Below, one piece after another: positions 1 through 5,550 of a stretch of 7,809 nucleotides of DNA. Source of the DNA: Chitinophagaceae bacterium. GTDB lineage: Bacteria > Bacteroidota > Bacteroidia > Chitinophagales > Chitinophagaceae. The stretch is from assembly GCA_021323155.1 (NCBI GenBank), contig JAJTCI010000098.1, positions 1 to 7,809 on the forward strand. The letters are read 5' to 3'. The notes beneath the pieces are model-generated. The model had not been told where the DNA came from. It saw only the letters and a program-made list of their open reading frames with translations, and searched no databases. The number at the start of each line of letters is the position of its first letter. The first letter of the stretch is position 1. The position numbers and the translations under genes are program-made.

Positions 1-917
1 TCCAGAAACAAAAGGTCTGGTGGAAATGCCTCATCGGCGGGGCAAGCAAATGGAAACATGGAATGGTTTTACTGAAGCAGGCAGGCGATGTGATCATCGA
101 AGCCGCGATCATAGACCGGACCACTGAAGCTTTTACAATTGAACTGCGCTGGGATGATCCTGATGCCAGTTTTGCGGAAGTATTACAAAAGGCGGGGGCG
201 ATCCCTCTCCCTCCTTACCTCCACCGCGACGTTGAGGAAGATGATAAGGAAAGGTACCAGACCATCTATGCACGCGAACAGGGCTCCGTAGCGGCACCCA
301 CCGCGGGACTCCACTTCACTAAAAGGCTATTCGAAAAACTACAAACCAGGAAAATTGGTCATGGCTTCGTGACTTTACACGTAGGCGCAGGCACGTTCAA
401 ACCGGTGAAGGCCGAAAAAATGGAACACCACGACATGCACGCGGAGTGGATGGACGTGAGCCTGGATCTTATCGAAGAACTGTCCGCTAATATGGATGGC
501 ATTGTGGCGGTAGGTACTACCTCCTTGCGCACGATCGAAAGCCTTTACTGGATGGGCGTAAAAATTGAAAGGGCCAATGGCAGGATCCAAAAAGATGCGC
601 TTTTCGTTCGCCAATGGGATCCGTATGAAATTGAACCCGGCATACCGGGAAAGGATGCGTTACGATCACTTGCGGACTGGATGAAAGCACAACAAATGGA
701 ACGGCTGGTAACAAAGACCCAGATCATCATTGCCCCGGGTTACCAGCTTAAACTTGCAAAAGGTTTGGTCACGAATTTCCACCAACCACAATCCACCTTG
801 TTATTGCTGGTGGCGGCGATTACTGGAAATGACTGGAGAAAGATATATGACTACTCGATGAACAATGATTTTCGATTTCTAAGCTACGGCGACGGGTGCC
901 TGTTGTGGAATAAATAG
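1..917 (+). CDS. QueA-family S-adenosylmethionine:tRNA ribosyltransferase-isomerase, C-terminal part (5' end outside window)
   Basis: The frame is open from base 3, so the start lies left of the window; 304 residues are visible, ending at TAG 915-917. Seen: the QueA-type block IPLPPY, then RYQTIYA, GSVAAPTAGLHFT, LHVGAGTFKPV, MHAEW, VGTTSLRTIES, APGY, TNFH and a C-terminal FRFLSYGD. These are the family's substrate-binding and core motifs. Known of the family: QueA transfers and isomerises the ribosyl part of SAM onto preQ1 in tRNA to make epoxyqueuosine, in the cytoplasm. Odd: about 67 residues separate TTSLRTIES from APGY, roughly 40 more than I recall for E. coli or Bacillus QueA, and the usual TNFHLP reads TNFHQP. 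This suggests a divergent, longer Bacteroidota paralogue, so membership of the family is firm but the exact reaction is less sure and I give no symbol. It converges on the histidine kinase gene with one base between stops. Confidence 0.88.
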   Translation, partial: QKQKVWWKCLIGGASKWKHGMVLLKQAGDVIIEAAIIDRTTEAFTIELRWDDPDASFAEVLQKAGAIPLPPYLHRDVEEDDKERYQTIYAREQGSVAAPTAGLHFTKRLFEKLQTRKIGHGFVTLHVGAGTFKPVKAEKMEHHDMHAEWMDVSLDLIEELSANMDGIVAVGTTSLRTIESLYWMGVKIERANGRIQKDALFVRQWDPYEIEPGIPGKDALRSLADWMKAQQMERLVTKTQIIIAPGYQLKLAKGLVTNFHQPQSTLLLLVAAITGNDWRKIYDYSMNNDFRFLSYGDGCLLWNK

Positions 918-918
918 A

Positions 919-2220
919 TCACTTCCTGATCATCGGCATTTCAACAGTGAACACGCTTCCCCTTCCAAGCGTGCTGTCTACCCTGATCCTGCCTTTATGG
1001 GCGTCCACCACGGTTTTAACGTAAGACATACCAAGGCCAAATCCTTTCACGTTGTGAATATTTCCCGTATGTGCCCGGAAGAATTTCTCAAAAATACGCT
1101 TGACCGATTCTTTACTCATCCCGATGCCATTGTCTTCAACCCGCAGGATGAAATGTTTGTTCGTGCAATGGGTGTAGACGCGGATAGCTAATTCATCCTT
1201 TGAATACTTGATCGCGTTGTCAATAAGATTGGATACCAGGTTGGTGAAATGTACCTCGTCCGCATTGATAAGGTCTTCTCTTGCGTTCAGTGTCAGTTCG
1301 ATCCTGCCCGACTTCTCATCCAGCTGTAAACGGAAAGTGTCAACCACCTTGGTGATCACATCATGCGCGTGCAACGACTTAAAATTGAGTTTCAGCTCCT
1401 GTTTGTCCATCAATGCAGCCTGGAGGATCGTCTCTACGTGCTTATTCATCCTTTTGTTTTCCTCTTTGATGATATTGCCGAAATACTGCATCTTCTCTTT
1501 ATCGTGCTGCACCTTCTCATTCTTCAGCGCATCCACCGCCAGGGATATCGTTGCCAGCGGCGTTTTGAACTCATGCGTCATGTTATTGATGAAGTCACTC
1601 TTGATCTCGCTGAGTTTTTTCTGCGTGAGCAGGGTTCTGACCGTGAGGAAAAATGCCGTAAGGATAATGAGCGTAAATAACACCGCGCCGAGTATCATCC
1701 AGGTGAGCGACTGGTAAAGCTCGTCCTGGAAATCCAGCACGATGATGGTCACATGTTCATTCGGTATAAGGCCAGAATCAAATTCAGATCCCGTCAGGAT
1801 CGGGGTAATGGATGCCTTATTGTTTATCGTGTCTTGCAGCTCTTCGAAATACCCGGGAGATTGCAGGTCAGCGTTGCCATTAGAAATGATAGCGAATTCG
1901 AAATTCACATGCTTCAAGCCGTTGTCATTAAAAACTTTCTGGATGCGATCACGCAATTCCCTCACCGAAAAGAAACGGGTTAGCATGCTCCTCCCGCTGG
2001 GATTGTAAGGGTCTATGTCATCGAAGGGCACTACCGAACGTGTAGATGGAACATACTTGCCCAGGTCCGCAGATACGATCCCGCCCACCTTCTCGATCTT
2101 ATACTCGAGCTGCTGTTCCTGTACGATCAAAAGATTCTTAAACCACGAAACCTGTAATGCAATAAGGCCCAGCAAGCTGAGGGTGATGAGTACAACAATA
2201 ACCGGGAAAATTTTTTTCAT
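919..2220 (-). CDS. Membrane sensor histidine kinase (two-component system)
   Basis: 433 residues. A first membrane helix (about 4-26) and a second (about 173-195) enclose an extracytoplasmic sensor region of about 145 residues with no recognised fold. Then comes a HisKA domain with the H box NNMTHEFKTPL (phosphoacceptor His216) and a HATPase_c domain: N box NLIDNAIKYS (331-340), G1 DNGIGM (363-368), F box FEKFFR (377-382), G2 GFGLG (393-397) and G3 GRGSVF (419-424). All catalytic boxes are intact, so it should autophosphorylate and pass phosphate to a response regulator. None is in this window: the downstream neighbour converges and the upstream one diverges, so it is an orphan here and the signal is unknown. 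The start is ATG 2220-2218; an in-frame TAA lies four codons upstream, which fixes it. No clear Shine-Dalgarno site precedes it, as is usual in Bacteroidota. Confidence 0.95.
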   Translation of the reverse strand: MKKIFPVIVVLITLSLLGLIALQVSWFKNLLIVQEQQLEYKIEKVGGIVSADLGKYVPSTRSVVPFDDIDPYNPSGRSMLTRFFSVRELRDRIQKVFNDNGLKHVNFEFAIISNGNADLQSPGYFEELQDTINNKASITPILTGSEFDSGLIPNEHVTIIVLDFQDELYQSLTWMILGAVLFTLIILTAFFLTVRTLLTQKKLSEIKSDFINNMTHEFKTPLATISLAVDALKNEKVQHDKEKMQYFGNIIKEENKRMNKHVETILQAALMDKQELKLNFKSLHAHDVITKVVDTFRLQLDEKSGRIELTLNAREDLINADEVHFTNLVSNLIDNAIKYSKDELAIRVYTHCTNKHFILRVEDNGIGMSKESVKRIFEKFFRAHTGNIHNVKGFGLGMSYVKTVVDAHKGRIRVDSTLGRGSVFTVEMPMIRK

Positions 2221-2257
2221 CCACTTTTTTTAGTGTACTGGCAGGCCTACGGGCAGG

Positions 2258-2265
2258 CAAATATA
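2258..2265 (-). promoter_or_regulatory. Candidate -7 promoter element for the histidine kinase
   Basis: On the minus strand this reads TATATTTG, a full match to the Bacteroidota primary-sigma -7 consensus TAnnTTTG. No TTG lies at the ideal distance upstream; that position is a T-rich run (about 2285-2290), and the nearest TTG is 27 bp away. Transcription would begin near 2250, leaving a leader of about 30 nt. A GGCAGGC direct repeat (2240-2246 and 2252-2258) overlaps the element and the likely start site. Confidence 0.45.
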
Positions 2266-2331
2266 ATCGTCCGGGAGCGGGAATAAAAAATTCAACTGCG
2301 TGTTTATCATCTTTTTAACGGCCCCAATTAT

Positions 2332-2365
2332 TTATTTTGACATGAATGAAATATAATTAACTTGG
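2332..2365 (+). promoter_or_regulatory. Weak candidate promoter elements for the algH-family gene
   Basis: Two near matches to the Bacteroidota -7 consensus TAnnTTTG lie on the plus strand. TTATTTTG at 2332-2339 has one mismatch and would give a leader of about 30 nt, but it lacks a clear TTG upstream. TAACTTGG at 2358-2365 also has one mismatch and has TTTG at 2336-2339, 18 bp upstream, but it would make the mRNA almost leaderless. I cannot choose between them. Confidence 0.2.
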
Positions 2366-2374
2366 AAATAGATT

Positions 2375-2926
2375 ATGGTAGACCTGGTACCCGGACTCTT
2401 ACTGATCTCTGATCCTTTCCTCAAGGATCCCAACTTCATGCGCACCGTGATTCTCCTTTGCGAACACCAGGACGAAGGGAGCTTCGGCTTCGTTCTCAAC
2501 AGGCCTTACGACCAGCCATTGGGAGAATTGATCTCCGACCTGGAAGGTACCAGCATACCCGTTTATTACGGAGGACCCGTGCAGGTAGACACCGTTCATT
2601 TCCTTCACAAACGACCCGACCTGGTCGAAGGAGGATTCGAGATCACGGACGGTATCTTCTGGGGTGGTGACTTCGAAGAAGTAAGTGGGCTCATCAGATC
2701 AGGAAAACTGAAAGCAACCGACATCCGGTTTTATATCGGGTACAGTGGATGGGGCGAGGGCCAGCTCAGCGGTGAATTAAAAGAAAAAAGCTGGATCACC
2801 CGGGAAGGCACCAGCGAACTGGTATTCCATACCGAGCCCGATCTCATCTGGAAGGAAGCACTGAAAGACCTGGGGGGAGAGTATACCCAGATGACCAACT
2901 ACCCCATCGATCCCCAATTGAATTGA
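2375..2926 (+). CDS. YqgE/AlgH family protein (UPF0301, DUF179)
   Basis: 183 residues, the normal length for the family. Seen: the N-terminal block LVPGLLLISDPFLKDPNF followed by MRTVILLCEH (about 4-31), GSFGFVLNRP (35-44), the YYGGPV motif (64-69), TDGIFWGGDF (91-100) and FYIGYSGWGEGQLSGEL (119-135). Together these are diagnostic of YqgE/AlgH. No signal peptide or membrane segment, so it is cytoplasmic. Known of the family: it has a conserved single-domain fold; AlgH was named from alginate regulation in Pseudomonas, but the biochemical role is unsettled, so no function should be read from the name. The start is ATG 2375: an in-frame TAG sits two codons upstream and no alternative ATG exists. 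It is divergent from the histidine kinase (154 bp between starts), stands alone, and is closed by the terminator at 2944-2973. Confidence 0.93.
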   Translation: MVDLVPGLLLISDPFLKDPNFMRTVILLCEHQDEGSFGFVLNRPYDQPLGELISDLEGTSIPVYYGGPVQVDTVHFLHKRPDLVEGGFEITDGIFWGGDFEEVSGLIRSGKLKATDIRFYIGYSGWGEGQLSGELKEKSWITREGTSELVFHTEPDLIWKEALKDLGGEYTQMTNYPIDPQLN

Positions 2927-2943
2927 TGATCTTGACTTGCTAT

Positions 2944-2973
2944 AAAAAAAGCCTTCCTATTGGAAGGCTTTTT
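2944..2973. terminator. Bidirectional intrinsic terminator
   Basis: GCCTTCC (2951-2957) pairs with GGAAGGC (2962-2968) around the 4-base loop TATT. The stem is flanked by an A run (2944-2950) and a T run (2969-2973), so it can work on both strands. It lies between the convergent algH-family gene (stop 2926) and the secreted-protein gene (stop 2992) and can serve both. Confidence 0.9.
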
Positions 2974-2991
2974 ATTTATTGAGCCGTCAAA

Positions 2992-4728
2992 CTATTTCGT
3001 GTTCACGATGATCTTTGCCATTTTGAACTGCGTCTTAGCCAGCGTTCGCTGTTTCCATGACGGAACGAATACTTCGTTCTTCGACACGTATGCATGGCGT
3101 GGCATCATGATCAGCTCTTCGTCATTCCCTACAATGAACTTCTTATTGATCTTACCGGTATTCACGTCGATCGACAAACCATATACGCTGCTGCGCTTCT
3201 TGAAATTAGAAACGGTCTTTACTTTGTCTCCATAATTCGCTACTACGTTGTTACTGCTGTGATCGTTCATCAGCAATACAAGTTGCCCGTTCGTAAGAAG
3301 GCTGGAATAAGATGAATAATACGGCATGCCGCCACCTTTCGCGAAGTAACCCGAGTAGTCGGAATAAAATGAAAAGCCCATACCCCCCGTATGCGAGGAC
3401 CGAACCTCTTCATACTGTGACTTCGGAATCGCATTCAGCCACCTGATCTTGGCGTCTTTATCCGCGCTGATCACCAGGATATCTTTGTTCCGGAACTGGT
3501 GTACGGTAGTGGTCTGCGTCTGCCACACACCATTGGTCGACCTGCTGGAAGTGGTGTAGGAATAACGGCGATATTCTGAAATTTCAGCGGTGATCACATA
3601 GGAGCCGTCCGCCGGATTTACGTCTACAGATTTGATCGTGAAACTATTGGGGAAATCATCCGCTTCATCGTCATCTTCTGCCTTTTTCGAGGCCTTCTTA
3701 CTCGCCTTCATGTCGTCATCATCTTCGCTGTCGTCATCCAACGGCTTGCCGAGCATGCTTTCGTTGATCTCCTTAAAAGACGACAACACCAGCTCTCCTT
3801 TCACCACGTCCACCTTATTCATGAAGAACCCGTTTAACACGTTCTTTTTATACTCGTTGCTGTAGAAACCCGCCAGTAGTACCTCCCCGCCCGGTTCCTC
3901 TACCAGCTTGCCGCCGATCACGAAGCGTTCACCGGCGTTCAGGTTAATGTCCTTTTCTTTTTTACCCTTGTTATCGTAAGTGGTCATGACATACTGTTTG
4001 AAAACAAGCTTGGTCCTTTTCTTCCGCTTGCCAACAGGTACATCTTCCATCTCGCGGCCAAGTATTACGATCTTTCCGCTGGTAGTGTATTTCACATCTT
4101 CCAGGGCGAAGTGATATTTCTCGTAGCTGAGGTTGATCACGGCCCGCTCTTTCACTTTAAATTTATTATCCATTACACTCACACCAAGCGTATTCCTGTC
4201 CTTATTGGAAATATCCACCACCATCAGGATATTTTTGCCATCGTTGATCCGCTCCAGTTTCAGTTCGAAATCGTCTTTCTTGCTCTCCAGTTCATAACTA
4301 CCCAACTCCTGCATCTCTCCCAGGAGATCCCCGGAATTCTTGTCGATCCTGGCACCAAATACTTTAAATGTCCTTTCCTTCTTGATATAATCGGTGGCAA
4401 ACAGGAACAGGTCGTCGCCCACAGGCTGGAAACTGTGAAAGTCCAGGCCTTTCAGCTCTTTTTTGTAATCCTTATCCCAGACCTCTGCGAAGTTCTTATC
4501 GAACTTGTAAAGTGTATAGGAAGTGCTGGCGCCGCCAAATGAAAAGTACGTCCGCTTTAGATGCCCTTCAGTGAAATACACACCCGAATTATCCGCAACA
4601 ACGATCTCCATATCGCTGGTGCCTTTTTTCAGCTTCATCTCTTCACCCCAGGTAACTTTATAAGTGGTCTGTGCATAGGAAGCCAGGCAGACAAAAAATC
4701 CTGCCAATACAGCAATGAATTTTCTCAT
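2992..4728 (-). CDS. Predicted secreted protein of unknown function with an acidic/lysine-rich linker
   Basis: 578 residues from ATG 4728-4726. This start is preferred over an in-frame ATG 16 codons upstream (4776) because it gives a clean signal peptide: positive MRK, hydrophobic core about 4-16, then LASYA|Q with cleavage likely after Ala19. The longer version would bury this signal. There is no lipobox and no T9SS sorting domain, so the mature protein is probably periplasmic. I recognise no family. Much of the chain is beta-strand-like with recurring motifs such as VMDNKFKVKE, TTYDNKGKKEKD and DVNTGKINKK, which resemble beta-propeller blades, but this is only an impression. At about 331-358 there is a charged low-complexity stretch: Asp/Glu clusters on both sides of a KASKKASKKA segment, probably a disordered linker. 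A Tyr/Ser/Gly-rich stretch follows later (GFSFYSDYSGYFAKGGG). It is a single gene that follows atpC on the same strand, but the terminator at 4815-4844 separates them. I see no convincing promoter. Confidence 0.85.
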   Translation of the reverse strand: MRKFIAVLAGFFVCLASYAQTTYKVTWGEEMKLKKGTSDMEIVVADNSGVYFTEGHLKRTYFSFGGASTSYTLYKFDKNFAEVWDKDYKKELKGLDFHSFQPVGDDLFLFATDYIKKERTFKVFGARIDKNSGDLLGEMQELGSYELESKKDDFELKLERINDGKNILMVVDISNKDRNTLGVSVMDNKFKVKERAVINLSYEKYHFALEDVKYTTSGKIVILGREMEDVPVGKRKKRTKLVFKQYVMTTYDNKGKKEKDINLNAGERFVIGGKLVEEPGGEVLLAGFYSNEYKKNVLNGFFMNKVDVVKGELVLSSFKEINESMLGKPLDDDSEDDDDMKASKKASKKAEDDDEADDFPNSFTIKSVDVNPADGSYVITAEISEYRRYSYTTSSRSTNGVWQTQTTTVHQFRNKDILVISADKDAKIRWLNAIPKSQYEEVRSSHTGGMGFSFYSDYSGYFAKGGGMPYYSSYSSLLTNGQLVLLMNDHSSNNVVANYGDKVKTVSNFKKRSSVYGLSIDVNTGKINKKFIVGNDEELIMMPRHAYVSKNEVFVPSWKQRTLAKTQFKMAKIIVNTK

Positions 4729-4758
4729 AGAAACTTGATTGAGTTGATTAACTAAGAT

Positions 4759-4780
4759 AAAAACTGCGGCGTTCACCGCA
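4759..4780 (-). terminator. Possible small terminator or leader attenuator hairpin
   Basis: On the minus strand TGCGGT pairs with GCCGCA (one G-U pair) around a GAAC loop, followed two bases later by five T (4763-4759). It lies about 30 nt before the start of the secreted-protein gene. It could be a back-up to the atpC terminator or a leader attenuator. The stem is only 6 bp, so it may mean nothing. Confidence 0.3.
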
Positions 4781-4814
4781 AAATCTCATCTTAAGCTATA
4801 AATTATCATAATAT

Positions 4815-4844
4815 AAAAAAAGCTCCTGGTCAACAGGAGCTTTT
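4815..4844 (-). terminator. Intrinsic terminator of the atpD-atpC unit
   Basis: AGCTCCTG (4821-4828) pairs with CAGGAGCT (4834-4841) around GTCAA, lengthened by A/T pairs on both sides. On the minus strand the stem is followed by a run of T (complement of A 4815-4820). It starts 23 bp past the atpC stop. Confidence 0.9.
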
Positions 4845-4866
4845 AAAAGACGATGTGAGCGATACT

Positions 4867-5118
4867 TTATAATTCCTTCGCGCCTTCCACCAGGACCGTC
4901 ACGTTGTTATCCAACACCTCCACGAATCCACCCTGGATGCTATAGCTCTCGGAATTGTTCTTATCCCTCAATATTTTCAATGTACCCTTTCCCAATGCGC
5001 TCACCATCGCCGCGTGGCGATCCAGTATTTCGAACAAGCCAGCAATGCCCGGTAATTGAACACCGTATACTTCACCGCTGTACAATTTGCGTTCTGGAGT
5101 TAGTATGTCTAATGTCAT
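4867..5118 (-). CDS. atpC: F1-ATPase epsilon subunit (short form, N-terminal domain only)
   Basis: 83 residues. Epsilon links the gamma rotor stalk to the c-ring in the F1Fo ATP synthase. Seen: an N-terminal LDILTPERKLYSGEV, LPGIAGLFEILDRHAAMVSAL (22-42), then IQGGFVEVLDNNVTVLVE (61-78), which are the strands of the epsilon beta-sandwich. The usual protein is about 130-140 residues, with a C-terminal pair of helices that can block ATP hydrolysis. These helices are absent here, and the reading frame ends cleanly before a terminator, so this is not a broken gene. To my knowledge such short epsilon subunits are normal in Bacteroidota. The ATG (5118-5116) directly abuts the last 7-bp repeat unit and has no Shine-Dalgarno site. 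It lies 31 bp after the four-helix-bundle gene and is probably co-transcribed from the atpD promoter. Confidence 0.93.
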   Translation of the reverse strand: MTLDILTPERKLYSGEVYGVQLPGIAGLFEILDRHAAMVSALGKGTLKILRDKNNSESYSIQGGFVEVLDNNVTVLVEGAKEL

Positions 5119-5153
5119 AGATTTTAGATTTTAGTACTTAGTACCGAGACTAA
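5119..5153. repeat. Left heptamer array flanking the four-helix-bundle gene (5 x 7 bp)
   Basis: Read on the plus strand (inwards), it is two AGATTTT units, one AGTACTT, one AGTACCG and the inner unit AGACTAA, exactly 35 bp. The outer end abuts the atpC start codon; the inner unit contains the stop codon (TAG on the minus strand) of the four-helix-bundle gene. It is inverted relative to the array at 5513-5547, which has the same size and the same inner unit. Confidence 0.8.
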
Positions 5154-5500
5154 GACAACGTATTATAAAACCCAAGTATCATTTTATATATCTGATGTGC
5201 CTCGTCTGAGAGCCGGGCTTTTTCAGCTTCTGCGATAAACCCCAGTCTTGACGAAATTTCCAGCTGTGTTATCACCTCGTTGCACGAGCCCATGGAAACC
5301 TCTAAAAAATATTTGAACTGGGCATTTGTTGATCTCCCCGCCCCTTCCGAAATATTGCTCGGAATAGAAACAGCACATCTTTTCAATTGGCTGATCAATC
5401 CGAACTTTTCTTCAGTAGGAAAACGCTCAAGTGTCTTGTAAATTTCAGTTACAAACTCAACGGACCGCTGCCATATTTTAAGTTCCCTGAAATTATGCAT
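5150..5500 (-). CDS. Four-helix-bundle protein, S23 / 23S rRNA intervening-sequence family
   Basis: 116 residues from ATG 5500-5498. A GTG directly before it (5503-5501) would add one residue, but family members typically begin M-x-N-F-[RK]-E-L, as here. Seen: FRELKIWQRSVEFV (4-17), then LISQLKRCAVSIPSNISEGAGR (35-56), then FLEVSMGSCNEVITQLEIS (65-83), the family signature; the protein is mainly helical with no signal peptide. Known of the family: relatives are encoded in 23S rRNA intervening sequences and form homo-oligomeric four-helix bundles; the Avd protein of diversity-generating retroelements has the same fold. The cellular role is unknown. It sits between atpD (50 bp from its stop) and atpC, same strand, with no promoter seen, so it is probably read from the atpD promoter. 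No reverse transcriptase or template repeat is present, so a retroelement role is not supported here. Confidence 0.9.
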   Translation of the reverse strand: MHNFRELKIWQRSVEFVTEIYKTLERFPTEEKFGLISQLKRCAVSIPSNISEGAGRSTNAQFKYFLEVSMGSCNEVITQLEISSRLGFIAEAEKARLSDEAHQIYKMILGFYNTLS

Positions 5501-5512
5501 CACGCCTCGGCT

Positions 5513-5547
5513 TTAGTCTAAGTACTATATACTAAGTACTAAGTACT
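5513..5547. repeat. Right heptamer array flanking the four-helix-bundle gene (5 x 7 bp)
   Basis: Read on the minus strand (inwards), it is two AGTACTT units, one AGTATAT, one AGTACTT and the inner unit AGACTAA, exactly 35 bp. The outer end is three bases from the atpD stop codon. The T/AG junction of the units gives TAG every 7 bp on this strand, and the complement carries TAA or TAG, so all six frames are stopped within the array. Confidence 0.85.
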
Positions 5548-5550
5548 GAA

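Larger units (their letters stand above)
5119..5547. mobile_element. Putative IVS-like cassette inserted between atpD and atpC
   Basis: This 429-bp segment contains the four-helix-bundle gene and its two inverted 35-bp heptamer arrays. Outside it, the atpD stop (TGA, 5553-5551) and atpC start would lie three bases apart, a spacing natural for a coupled pair. The size and build (one small S23-family gene enclosed by inverted repeats) resemble the intervening sequences found in 23S rRNA genes of some bacteria. There is no transposase and no obvious target-site duplication, so mobility is inferred and would need to act in trans or be ancient. Confidence 0.4.

Noticed and set aside
1208..1717. 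Open frame of 169 codons on the plus strand opposite the histidine kinase
   Set aside because: It is antisense to the intact HisKA region, is rich in Ser/Cys/Leu as expected of an opposite-strand shadow, and matches no family.
4111..4542. Open frame of 143 codons on the plus strand opposite the secreted protein
   Set aside because: It is antisense to a gene with a signal peptide and a consistent frame; no domain or start signal supports it.
4729..4776. Upstream ATG (4776) as start of the secreted protein
   Set aside because: It would place 16 residues before a good signal peptide and put a hairpin inside the coding region; ATG 4728 fits better.
5119..5547. CRISPR array or diversity-generating retroelement
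   Set aside because: The repeat units are 7 bp with no spacers, and there is no cas gene, reverse transcriptase or template/variable repeat pair; only the four-helix fold is shared with Avd.
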